Notes under the pieces: model-generated | Told to the model about the DNA's origin: nothing | What the model saw: the letters and a program-made list of their open reading frames with translations, nothing else | The model's database searches: none | Shown: positions 1 to 6,370 of the stretch, one piece after another | Numbering within the stretch: the stretch's first letter is position 1 | Layout: the number at the start of each line of letters is the position of its first letter | DNA from: Alphaproteobacteria bacterium | Lineage (GTDB): Bacteria > Pseudomonadota > Alphaproteobacteria > Micropepsales > Micropepsaceae | Direction of reading: 5' to 3' | Assembly: GCA_947373775.1 (NCBI GenBank) | Contig: CANBZE010000102.1 | Location: 1 to 6,922, forward strand | Length of the DNA: 6,922 nt | Program-made: the position numbers and the translations under genes

Positions 1-609
1 CAGATCAAGGCGCAGATCGAGGAAACCACCAGCGATTACGACAAGGAAAAGCTGCAGGAACGCCTGGCCAAGCTGGCCGGCGGCGTTGCGGTGATCCGCG
101 TCGGCGGCGCCACGGAAGTGGAAGTCAAGGAGCGCAAGGACCGCGTCGATGACGCGCTGAACGCCACCAAGGCGGCCGTGGAAGAAGGCATCGTGCCGGG
201 CGGCGGTACCGCCCTGCTGTATGCCGCCAAGGCGCTGAAGGACATGGCCGGTGACAATGAAGACCAGACCCAGGGCATCAACATCGTGCGCCGTGCGATC
301 CAGTATCCGCTGCGCCAGATCGTTGCCAATGCCGGCCAGGAAGCCAGCATCGTTGTCGGCAAGCTGCACGACCAGAAGTCCAACACCTATGGCTACAACG
401 CCCAGACCGGTGAGTATCAGGACTTCATCGAAAACGGCATCGTGGACCCGACCAAGGTGGTTCGCGTGGCGCTGCAGAACGCGGCCTCGGTCGCGGGCCT
501 GCTGATCACCACCGAAGCCATGATCACCGACCGTCCCAAGAAGGACGCGGGCCCCTCGATGCCCGGCGGTGGCGGTGGCATGGGCGGCATGGGCGACATG
601 GACTTCTAA
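1..609 (+). CDS. groEL: GroEL chaperonin (HSP60), C-terminal part; 5' end lies outside the window
   Basis: This is the last 202 residues of the 60-kDa chaperonin, which with GroES forms the ATP-driven cytosolic protein-folding cage. The frame is open from base 1 to TAA at 607-609. It begins in the region matching about residue 348 of E. coli GroEL (by eye), so it holds the end of the apical domain, the second half of the intermediate domain and the C-terminal equatorial domain. The RVDDAL motif at fragment residues 48-53 contains the Asp matching the catalytic Asp398 of E. coli. The nucleotide-site glycines lie in VPGGGTAL (65-72), and the conserved DPTKV follows near residue 149. The C-terminus is a Gly/Met-rich tail ending GGMGDMDF, as in many alphaproteobacterial GroELs. 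No key residue is missing. A groES gene would be expected upstream but is not visible. Identity is certain; only the start is unseen. Confidence 0.98.
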   Translation, partial: QIKAQIEETTSDYDKEKLQERLAKLAGGVAVIRVGGATEVEVKERKDRVDDALNATKAAVEEGIVPGGGTALLYAAKALKDMAGDNEDQTQGINIVRRAIQYPLRQIVANAGQEASIVVGKLHDQKSNTYGYNAQTGEYQDFIENGIVDPTKVVRVALQNAASVAGLLITTEAMITDRPKKDAGPSMPGGGGGMGGMGDMDF

Positions 610-642
610 GTCATGTCGGTCAGATCACCTGACTAAAAATCA

Positions 643-675
643 GAAGGGCCCGGCGAGCAATCGCCGGGCCTTTTT
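643..675 (+). terminator. Rho-independent terminator of groEL
   Basis: A perfect 10-bp GC-rich stem has its left arm GGCCCGGCGA at 647-656, loop GCAA at 657-660 and right arm TCGCCGGGCC at 661-670. A run of five T follows at 671-675. The preceding AGAAG (642-646) can extend the stem by pairing with the T run. A smaller hairpin, GTCAG-atcac-CTGAC at 619-633, lies between the stop codon and the terminator. The position 34 bases after the groEL stop makes it the end of the groE transcript. Confidence 0.93.
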
Positions 676-701
676 GTTATTGAAACTTATGAGAAAAAGA
701 A

Positions 702-842
702 GTGTCGCAGGTATTTCGCGAATACAAGCCCTTTAGAAATTATCTCCAGCAGTTCGACTTGATGTCGAGCTTAGAAGCTATTTGGCAGTACTCCGTACAC
801 ATATCGGAAGACATGCCCCTCTCCACCATTCAAGATCATTGA
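702..842 (+). pseudogene. N-terminal remnant (46 codons) of a broken gene, probably the same gene as the piece at 874-1455
   Basis: A short frame opens with GTG at 702, preceded by a purine run (GAGAAAAAGAA, 691-701) that could act as a ribosome site, and closes with TGA at 840-842. The product starts MSQVFREYKPFRNYLQQF and continues with SLEAIWQYSVHI. It looks like real protein: amphipathic, with aromatic and hydrophobic residues at helix spacing. From memory, starts of the type FRPFxxYL...SLWxIWxYS occur at the N-terminus of a large uncharacterised bacterial family whose C-terminus resembles the frame at 874-1455. I therefore infer that this is the 5' end of the same gene, with the middle lost and a palindrome at the junction. 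It could instead be a small independent ORF or chance coding. The stretch is AT-richer than groEL, which points to acquisition by transfer. The two pieces are in different frames (offset +1). Confidence 0.45.
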
Positions 843-845
843 TGA

Positions 846-868
846 GACCCCTTATTTAATAAGGGGTC
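846..868. repeat. 23-bp near-perfect palindrome at the junction of the two gene pieces
   Basis: Left arm GACCCCTTATT (846-856), a single central T (857), right arm AATAAGGGGTC (858-868); all 11 positions pair. As DNA it could extrude a cruciform. As RNA it could fold into a hairpin with the central bases opened as a loop. No T run follows, so it is not a standard terminator. The right arm continues as AAGGGGTCAGACC. GGGGTCAGACC-like words are familiar to me from dispersed palindromic repeats in proteobacterial genomes, but only one copy is present in this window. Its AAGGGG (861-866) lies 7 bases ahead of the TTG at 874 and could serve as a Shine-Dalgarno sequence. A mobile or REP-like origin is inferred, not shown. 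Confidence 0.75.
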
Positions 869-873
869 AGACC

Positions 874-1455
874 TTGCACGGAGTCGATTGGATCGTCTCG
901 GATGCGACCGCCCATCTTTTCATTGAAACCAAGGCCAAGCGCCTGACCGTCAATGCAAGAACCCTTTCCGACACGACGGCACTGGATAAGGATTTAATCG
1001 CCATGGCAAAAGCTATCGCTCAGCATTACCGAAATATAAGTGACGCGACGAATGGCAGAACACATTGGGCAAGCGACGATTTGCCGATCTACCCGATTAT
1101 ACTTACGTTAGAGGATTGGTTTCTGTTTAGCCCAAGAATTGCTGAAATGCTTAGCGGGCATGTGTTGCATTTCTTGGCTGAAGCCAATATCGGCGCGGAT
1201 GTTTTAGAAAAAATGCCTTACACGATCGCATCTGCGCAAGATTTTGAAACTGCGATCCAAATTATTGCTCAAGTAGGCATTGAAAAAGTTATGGGCGTAA
1301 AGACCGAGGCCGACCGACGCATGTGGTCGCTGTCGGCTGTTATTTCGGACCGCTTTAATGACCAACTACGGAATGTCAGTAGGCAGATTTTCGGTGACGC
1401 ATTAAAAGATTTCATTTCTGATGTGAAACAGAAGATTCAGCCCCATTTACAATAA
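874..1455 (+). pseudogene. C-terminal piece of a PD-(D/E)XK-nuclease-like hypothetical protein
   Basis: The frame is open from codon 775 (after TAG at 772-774) to TAA at 1453-1455 but has no ATG near its beginning. The first usable start is TTG at 874, giving 193 residues. Right after it comes GVDWIVSD and then HLFIETKAKR. Asp5, Glu18 and Lys20 form a D-x12-ExK signature typical of PD-(D/E)XK nuclease folds, where these residues bind the metal and activate water. Such domains have a helix and strand ahead of the Asp, and these are absent, so the protein looks cut just before its catalytic core. The rest (IYPIILTLEDWFLF, about 72-85, then a helical C-terminus) resembles, from memory, the end of an uncharacterised family of several hundred residues. 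The coding DNA is clearly AT-richer than its neighbours (one 60-base line at 1201-1260 is 40% GC against 63% at 2581-2640). I infer a horizontally acquired gene in decay. It may still be translated from TTG as a short protein, so calling it an intact hypothetical CDS is the alternative. Confidence 0.65.
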
Positions 1456-1554
1456 ACCCGTTGAGGCAAAAGGGCCTATGCGATTGATCAGGCAAGTGTA
1501 ATCCATCAAGCAGTCTATGTTGTCCCCAGCCCCACAGCTGATTAGAGTGGGTCA

Positions 1555-2799
1555 ATGTCGAAGCAGTCCGCCGCCACATCGCGAAAGTTCCTCGGGCTCC
1601 TGATCGCACTGGGCGCCCTGACATTCGCATTTGACCCGACCTCCGCCACGGCGGCGGCGAAGAAGCATCACGGCCATGCGGCGCACAAGAGTTCCGCCCA
1701 TAAGCAGGCAGCGGGCAAGGCGTCCCGGCACCGGGTCGCAAGTGCCAGACCCGCCCAGCAGGCGGTGATCACCACCAAGGCCCATACCGAGGCGCCCGAC
1801 TTCGACTTCCAGCCCCGCATCGAGGACGCCCAGGCGCTGGCCGCCAAGCAGCCGGTGCTGCCCGGCGACATGGTGGTGAGCGGAAGCAGCCTGACCAGCT
1901 TCAACTGGGTGCTGGTGGTGGGCGAGAAGACCGGCCCGCTGACCGTGATCCGCATGGACGAACAGGGCCGCAACGACCAGCGCTTCATCGTCACCTGGCC
2001 GGTCAACAATTACCTCAACACCAAGTTCACGGTGGCGGATGCGGCCCATCCCGCCGGCGGGCTGATCGTCTTTGCCCAGCGCCGCCCGGTGCGCGGCAGG
2101 TCCGGGTTCGAGGAAGCGGTCTACACCGCCTATTCCCCCGATCTCGATACCCAGAAGATGCGCGATGCCGGGATGGATTACCTGCGCACCCTGGAACACC
2201 TGGCCTATAACCGGGTCAACGACCATGACGTGCGCAGCCGCGTCGCCCCGGCCAAGACCGTGGCCGAGGAGATCCCGCGCGACATGGTGCTGCGCCTGAT
2301 GATCACCGAGCATGTCGATCCGGCGCACATGAAGTTCGTCGGCATCGAGCAATGCGTGCACGAGGTGCTGATCACCATCGCCGCCAACCAGGACAAGTCT
2401 TACGCCTATGCCCGCTCCAGCGCCGGCGCGCTGGGCCTGCCCCAGTTCATGGAATCCAGCTACCAGATGGTGCGCGACAATTACCCGGCCGCCCGGCTGG
2501 AGCCGGACTTCAACCTGGGGATGACCAACCTGCACAATGCGGTGCTGGCCTCGCTGCTGCTGCTGGACCTGGAGCTGACCGAACTGCCCCAGACCGCGCT
2601 GAAGCGGGTGAAGGATTCCAGCACGGTGTTCGCCGCCTATCTGGCCGCCGGGTACAACCGCAACCCGGTGCATGTGGTGAAGACCTACCTGAAGACCAAC
2701 AGCATGACCGGCGGGCGGGCCCCGTTCGAGAACAAGATGTATGTCCGCATCCAGGCCTGGATCGGCGACTTCCTTACCCGCGAATACAGCAAGTCGTAA
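1555..2799 (+). CDS. Secreted protein with a C-terminal lytic-transglycosylase-like (SLT) domain
   Basis: The product is 414 residues. The start ATG at 1555 has AGAG (1544-1547) at a suitable distance and gives a clear signal peptide: a basic N-terminus, then hydrophobic FLGLLIALGALTFAF, with likely cleavage after TAAA near residue 35. A His/Lys/Ala-rich linker follows (about 36-70), then an unrecognised middle region (about 90-235). The C-terminal region resembles a soluble lytic transglycosylase: SSAGALGLPQFMESSY (288-303), DFNLGM, NAVLASLLLLDLEL, and AAYLAAGYNRNP (360-371), matching the family's S-x-GA-x-GL-x-Q and AAYN blocks. These enzymes cleave the glycan strand of peptidoglycan in the periplasm. 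By eye the usual catalytic Glu of the E-S motif aligns with Gln279 (in ANQDKS), so activity is doubtful. It may be a wall-binding pseudoenzyme or belong to a branch that uses another acid. The MFS gene begins 63 bases downstream, so the two may share a transcript. The fold call is fairly sure; the function is not. Confidence 0.8.
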   Translation: MSKQSAATSRKFLGLLIALGALTFAFDPTSATAAAKKHHGHAAHKSSAHKQAAGKASRHRVASARPAQQAVITTKAHTEAPDFDFQPRIEDAQALAAKQPVLPGDMVVSGSSLTSFNWVLVVGEKTGPLTVIRMDEQGRNDQRFIVTWPVNNYLNTKFTVADAAHPAGGLIVFAQRRPVRGRSGFEEAVYTAYSPDLDTQKMRDAGMDYLRTLEHLAYNRVNDHDVRSRVAPAKTVAEEIPRDMVLRLMITEHVDPAHMKFVGIEQCVHEVLITIAANQDKSYAYARSSAGALGLPQFMESSYQMVRDNYPAARLEPDFNLGMTNLHNAVLASLLLLDLELTELPQTALKRVKDSSTVFAAYLAAGYNRNPVHVVKTYLKTNSMTGGRAPFENKMYVRIQAWIGDFLTREYSKS

Positions 2800-2862
2800 T
2801 GCCGCGCCTGAAATGTCTGTTTTCCTGCTATGAAGGCGCAGGGATTCGAAGGCTTCCAGCAC

Positions 2863-4095
2863 ATGAGCACCAAGGCGCCGCGCGCGGGTTTCACGCGCTA
2901 CCAGGTGTTTGTCGTCGCGGCCCTGGCCTTTTTGCAATTCACCCTGATCCTGGACTTCATGATCATCTCGCCGCTGGGGGCGATGATGATGCCGGACCTG
3001 CACATCACGCCGCAGCAGTTCGGGCTGGCGGTGAGTTCCTATGCCTTCGCCGCCGGGCTGTCGGGCATCGTGTCGGCGGGCTTTGCCGACCGCTTCGACC
3101 GCAAGTGGCTGCTGCTGTTCTTCTATGCCGGCTTCATGCTGGGCACATTGCTGTGCGCCCTGGCCACCACCTATCCCATGCTGCTGATGGCGCGCATCGT
3201 CACCGGGCTGTTCGGCGGGGTGATCGGATCGGTCGTGCTGGCCATCGCCACCGACCTGTTCGACTTCCAGATGCGCGGCCGGGTGATGGGCTATATCCAG
3301 ACCGCATTCTCGGCCAGCCAGGTGCTGGGCCTGCCCGCCGGGCTGTTCTTCGCCAATCATTGGAGCTGGCATGCGCCGTTCCTGGCGATCATCGCGGTGG
3401 CCGTGCCGGCGGGGCTGGTGATCGCGTTCGGCATGAAGCCGGTGAACGCGCACCTGGGTTTGAAGCAGGAACGCAGCCCTTTCATGCACCTGGCACATAC
3501 CGTGAGCGACCGCCGTTACTGGCTGGCCTTCCTGCTGACCATGCTGCTGCCCACCGGCGGCTATATGCTGATGCCGTTCGGCACCGCCTTCATGGTCAAT
3601 GACATCGGGCTGGCGTTGACGGTGCTGCCCACCATCTATTTGATTACCGGCCTTGCCATGGTCTTCATCGGCCCGCTGGTCGGCAAGGCCGCCGACCGCT
3701 TCGGCAAGTTCAACACCTTCCTGTTCGGCAGCATCGTCACCGTCATCATGGTGGCGATCTGGACCAGCCTGGGCCATGAGCCGCTGTGGGTGGTGATCGC
3801 GGTCAATGTGCTGCTGTTCGCGGGCATCTTCTCGCGCATGATCCCGGCCCAGGCGCTGGTGTCGGCCATTCCCGAAGTGACCAGGCGCGGCGCCTTCAAC
3901 GCCATCAGCGCCTCGCTGCAGCAGCTGGCGGGCGGGGTGTCGGCGGCGGTGGCGGGCGCGGTGATCGTGCAGGCGTCGGACGGCACCATCCTGCACTTCA
4001 ACTGGCTGGGCTATATCGTGATGTGCACCACCCTTTTGTCGCTGGCGCTGATGTATTTCGTGCATAAGCAGGTGCCGGAGCCGGCTTCGCGCTAG
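2863..4095 (+). CDS. MFS transporter, DHA1-type (drug/proton antiporter-like), 12 transmembrane helices
   Basis: A 410-residue inner-membrane carrier of the major facilitator superfamily, probably proton-coupled export of small molecules; the substrate cannot be read from sequence. Hydrophobic segments run the length of the protein in a 6+6 pattern, with a hydrophilic central loop around residues 191-216 (KPVNAHLGLKQERSPF). The MFS loop motif GFADRFDRK (73-81) lies between helices 2 and 3, and its second-half copy GKAADRFGKF (274-283) between helices 8 and 9. QVLGLPAG (153-160) in helix 5 resembles the antiporter motif. Helix 1 holds FTLILDFMIISPLG with a buried Asp31. I chose ATG 2863 because GAAGG (2848-2852) lies 10 bases ahead; an in-frame ATG at 2830 would add 11 residues but has no ribosome site. 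It follows the transglycosylase-like gene by 63 bases. The TAG stop overlaps the stop of the convergent porin gene. Confidence 0.93.
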   Translation: MSTKAPRAGFTRYQVFVVAALAFLQFTLILDFMIISPLGAMMMPDLHITPQQFGLAVSSYAFAAGLSGIVSAGFADRFDRKWLLLFFYAGFMLGTLLCALATTYPMLLMARIVTGLFGGVIGSVVLAIATDLFDFQMRGRVMGYIQTAFSASQVLGLPAGLFFANHWSWHAPFLAIIAVAVPAGLVIAFGMKPVNAHLGLKQERSPFMHLAHTVSDRRYWLAFLLTMLLPTGGYMLMPFGTAFMVNDIGLALTVLPTIYLITGLAMVFIGPLVGKAADRFGKFNTFLFGSIVTVIMVAIWTSLGHEPLWVVIAVNVLLFAGIFSRMIPAQALVSAIPEVTRRGAFNAISASLQQLAGGVSAAVAGAVIVQASDGTILHFNWLGYIVMCTTLLSLALMYFVHKQVPEPASR

Positions 4096-5513
4096 AGCGA
4101 AATCTGGCTGCGCAGGGCGATGGCGTTGGCGGAAATGTCATTGGCCGGCGCGCCCGCATGGCTGACCGCGATATTGCTGTAGTCCAGCGCGAACCTGATG
4201 CCGGTGACGGGAATCCAGTTCATGCCGACGGTCCAGATATTCTGGTTGCCGCCGGCGACGCCGCCCGCCAGCAGCGGCTGGAATTCCAGGTCGAGATTGC
4301 TGAAGCGCGCTTTCAACTCCAGTGCACCCCAGCCGCCCGGCGTGCCCAAGGGATGGTCGGGCTTCAGGCCCCGGAAAATCGCGACCGAGGGATCATAGTC
4401 ATGGCTTTCCCCGGTCAGCGACCAGGTGGCAAACGCGTACCAGCCGCTGAAGTCGGGACCCGGAAGCGCCAGGCGGCGCGCGATGGCATAATGGAAATAG
4501 CCGCCCTGGACATGCCAGGGCCCATCGTTCAGCGCCGTCTCCAGGCCCCATTGGGTGACGCCGCGCGCGTCCACCGGGCCGGTATCCACCGTCTTGCTGC
4601 CGTCCACCGTCAGCTCGGCTTCGCTGGACAGGCTGAAGCTGTTGGCGTTGGAATTGGGCGCCGTATCGGCAACCTTGAAGACGCGGGTGAAATCGGCATC
4701 CAGCACCCACTGCACATTGCCCGTATCCAGCGCCAGCCAGGTGGCGCGGGCGACGAGCGCCTGCTGGGCATCGAAGGTGGCGGCGTCAATGGTGCGCTTG
4801 CCGGTCAGGCTGGCCGAGACCAGGTAACGGTCGCCTTGCGCAAAGATGCTGGCGCCCTCGCGGCCGGGCGCGCCGGCGATGCCGCCGGCGACGTCAGCGG
4901 AGGCGGCGCGCTCCAGGAAGACAAGCTCGGCGCCGCTGGTGGAATCATCAAGCCCGCCCGGCGGCGCGAAGGCGCCGATGCGAAAGCCGAACGGCTTGAG
5001 GCCGTCATATTCGACATAGCCGATATAGACGAAGCCGCGCTTTTCGACGCCCCGGCCGCCAAAGTCATAGGTGAAATTGTAGGACCAGTCGCGCCAGGCG
5101 GTGCCGAAAAAGCCGAACTGGGCGCGGCGGAAATTGGTGCCGCTGTTCAGGTCGACACCCGGCGGGTTCTTGCCTTGCGCGAAATAGCCGGTGTCGAACT
5201 GGACCAGGCTTCGGAGCGACAGGGTGAAGTCGCCGTCGGCGGAGGCAAAGCTCAAGCGGCCATTTTGCGTATCGACCCGGGGCCGGGCGGCGAGGCGCTT
5301 TTCAATGTCGGCATGCTGGGCGGCGGCGCTGCGCCGCAGATCGGCCAGCGCGGCATCGTCCGGCTTGTGCCGGATCTGGGCCAATTGCTGCTGCACATCG
5401 CGCAACTGCTGTTCCAGCCGGTCAAGGCGGGGGTTTTGCGCTGTCTGGGCAAAGGATGGGGTGGCGAGCCACGTCGCCGCCATCACAAGCAAGATGCCAT
5501 TCTTCAAATGCAC
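4092..5513 (-). CDS. OprO/OprP-type outer-membrane porin (phosphate-selective porin O/P family)
   Basis: The product is 473 residues. Translation starts at GTG (complement of 5511-5513), with GGTGG (complement of 5518-5522) 4 bases ahead. A signal peptide runs to about residue 22 (basic start, hydrophobic ILLVMAATWLA, cleavage after SFA). A short coiled coil follows (about 28-75, rich in Leu and Gln), as in family members whose N-terminus helps trimerise or anchor the barrel. The rest is beta-barrel with alternating aromatic strands. Family landmarks include NFRRAQFGFFGTAWRDWSYNFTYDF (about 127-151, in pieces) and FGFRIGAFAPPGGLDDSTSG (about 175-194), matching the porin O/P pattern of an RRA-x-x-G-x-x-G block and a P-x-GL-(E/D)-x-x-TS block. 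The last residue is Leu rather than the usual Phe. Family members pass anions such as phosphate or pyrophosphate, but specificity here is unproven, and I saw no Pho box upstream. It is transcribed toward the MFS gene and divergently from the gene at 5649. Confidence 0.9.
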   Translation of the reverse strand: MHLKNGILLVMAATWLATPSFAQTAQNPRLDRLEQQLRDVQQQLAQIRHKPDDAALADLRRSAAAQHADIEKRLAARPRVDTQNGRLSFASADGDFTLSLRSLVQFDTGYFAQGKNPPGVDLNSGTNFRRAQFGFFGTAWRDWSYNFTYDFGGRGVEKRGFVYIGYVEYDGLKPFGFRIGAFAPPGGLDDSTSGAELVFLERAASADVAGGIAGAPGREGASIFAQGDRYLVSASLTGKRTIDAATFDAQQALVARATWLALDTGNVQWVLDADFTRVFKVADTAPNSNANSFSLSSEAELTVDGSKTVDTGPVDARGVTQWGLETALNDGPWHVQGGYFHYAIARRLALPGPDFSGWYAFATWSLTGESHDYDPSVAIFRGLKPDHPLGTPGGWGALELKARFSNLDLEFQPLLAGGVAGGNQNIWTVGMNWIPVTGIRFALDYSNIAVSHAGAPANDISANAIALRSQISL

Positions 5514-5648
5514 GAAGCCACCCGGATCCCTCTTTAATCTTGAACAGGATGGCGCGGAAGGGGCTGCCGGGCTTGGCTTGCTCTAGCACCTTGTGCGGCC
5601 GGCAAAAGCCATGCTTCATGCCGGTTATTGTCTGATCCATAGAACGCG
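5514..5648. promoter_or_regulatory. Divergent promoter region with a nested inverted repeat
   Basis: These 135 bases must carry the promoters of the leftward porin gene and the rightward heme-binding protein gene. I could not assign confident -35/-10 boxes on either strand. The most structured part is an inverted repeat at 5599-5624: outer arms CCGGC and GCCGG enclose inner arms AAGC and GCTT around CAT. It is a plausible operator or 5' hairpin and lies 25 bases before the ATG at 5649. A 4-bp hairpin, GCAC-CTT-GTGC, lies just to its left. No copy of the EcfG consensus and no Pho-box repeat is visible here. Confidence 0.4.
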
Positions 5649-6278
5649 ATGACCATTCCCGACGACATTTATACCGAGCCCGAGAACTCGCCCGACACCC
5701 TGGCCAATCTGGGGCCGCTGCGGCGCCTGGCCGGGACCTGGGAATCGGACAAGGGCGTGGACATCAATCCCAAGGCCGATGGCCCCGAGCGGCGCGTGTA
5801 CCGCGAGCGCATCGTGATGGAGCCGATCGACGCCCAGGCCAACGGGCCCCAGCTGCTGTATGGCCTGCGCTATCACCTCCATATCAACACGCAAGAGGAA
5901 GCCATCACCTTTCACGACCAGGTGGGCTATTGGCTGTACGAACCGGCCACCGGGCTGATCATGCAGTCGCTGGCAATTCCCCGTGGCCAGGTGGCGCTGG
6001 CCGGCGGCAAGGCGGACGGCGATACCATCACCGTGGAAGCCCGGCGCGGCGATACAAGCTATGGCATCGCCTCGACCGGGTTCCTGGAGGAGGCGTTCCG
6101 CACCGACTATTACCGCCTGGACATCACGTTCCATGGCGATGACAGCTGGAGTTACGTGTCGCGCACCGATTTGGCGATCAAGGGCAAGACGCCGGCCTTT
6201 GAGCACCGCGACACCAACACCTTGCGCCGCGTCGCGGGCCCGGTGCCCAATCCGCTGGCAAAGCTGGCGGGCCGCTGA
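5649..6278 (+). CDS. Nitrobindin-like heme-binding beta-barrel protein (THAP4 / FABP-like domain)
   Basis: A 209-residue protein without a signal peptide, so probably cytosolic. It matches the FABP-like, nitrobindin/THAP4 heme-binding family, ten-stranded barrels that hold heme b and in studied members bind or isomerise reactive nitrogen species. Landmarks: LGPLRRLAGTWESDKGVD (21-38), the family's G-x-W start of the first strand; YRERIVMEPI (51-60); LYGLRYHLHI (70-79); HDQVGYWLYEP (89-99); MQSLAIPRGQVALAGG (105-120); and a closing FEHRDTNTLRR (184-194), where His186 is a candidate for the axial heme ligand near the C-terminus. The length is that of the longer FABP-like subgroup. The start ATG has no clear ribosome site, and no alternative start fits better. 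It is divergent from the porin. The next gene lies 92 bases downstream with its own promoter, so it is probably monocistronic. The family call is firm; the physiological role is unknown. Confidence 0.88.
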   Translation: MTIPDDIYTEPENSPDTLANLGPLRRLAGTWESDKGVDINPKADGPERRVYRERIVMEPIDAQANGPQLLYGLRYHLHINTQEEAITFHDQVGYWLYEPATGLIMQSLAIPRGQVALAGGKADGDTITVEARRGDTSYGIASTGFLEEAFRTDYYRLDITFHGDDSWSYVSRTDLAIKGKTPAFEHRDTNTLRRVAGPVPNPLAKLAGR

Positions 6279-6307
6279 GTCGTCACGACTTGGCCCCAAT
6301 TAAAAAC

Positions 6308-6332
6308 GGAACATCCGGGCCGCGGCGTCGTT
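6308..6332 (+). promoter_or_regulatory. Candidate EcfG (general stress response sigma) promoter
   Basis: GGAAC at 6308-6312 and CGTT at 6329-6332 are separated by exactly 16 bases (6313-6328). This is a full match to the published alphaproteobacterial EcfG consensus GGAAC-N16/17-CGTT, recognised by the sigma factor freed by the PhyR-NepR switch. It lies 38 bases before the ATG at 6371, so a start site about 6-9 bases past CGTT would leave a leader of roughly 30 bases. It is in the intergenic gap and in the right direction for the secreted protein gene. Confidence 0.75.
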
Positions 6333-6360
6333 TATTGAGCAACGGGCTTGTGCAATTTAC

Positions 6361-6366
6361 GGAGAG
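6361..6366 (+). promoter_or_regulatory. Ribosome binding site that fixes the start at 6371
   Basis: GGAGAG lies 4 bases before ATG 6371. It is the best Shine-Dalgarno match among the start sites examined and rules out the longer in-frame TTG start at 6290, which would put the EcfG-type promoter inside the gene. Confidence 0.8.
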
Positions 6367-6370
6367 TTCC

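Noticed and set aside
550..606. Short GGC/ATG-rich tandem pattern at the end of groEL
   Set aside because: This is simply the coding sequence of the normal Gly-Gly-Met tail of GroEL, not a separate repeat.
2352..3602. A 416-codon plus-strand frame overlapping the end of the transglycosylase-like gene and the MFS gene
   Set aside because: The product is Arg/Ala/Gly-rich with no domain and spans two real genes in another frame; it is a shadow.
1552..4065. An 837-codon open frame on the minus strand across the transglycosylase-like and MFS genes
   Set aside because: It is antisense to two genes with recognisable domains. The translation is a low-complexity His/Gln/Gly/Arg mix with no fold signal, as expected from GC-rich codon bias.
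4158..5537. A 459-codon plus-strand frame opposite the porin gene
   Set aside because: The minus-strand frame has a signal peptide and clear porin blocks. The plus frame is a compositional mirror without any recognisable domain.
5514..5648. A Pho box for the phosphate-type porin
   Set aside because: No pair of CTGTCAT-like repeats with 11-bp spacing is visible on either strand. The short GCATG direct repeat near 5610-5620 does not fit.
5625..6299. A 224-codon minus-strand frame opposite the heme-binding protein gene
   Set aside because: The plus-strand frame matches a known family from end to end; the antisense product has no features.
6290..6370. The in-frame upstream TTG start that would extend the last secreted protein by 27 residues
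   Set aside because: The ATG at 6371 has GGAGAG in front and starts a proper signal peptide. The extension would bury the signal peptide and include the promoter.
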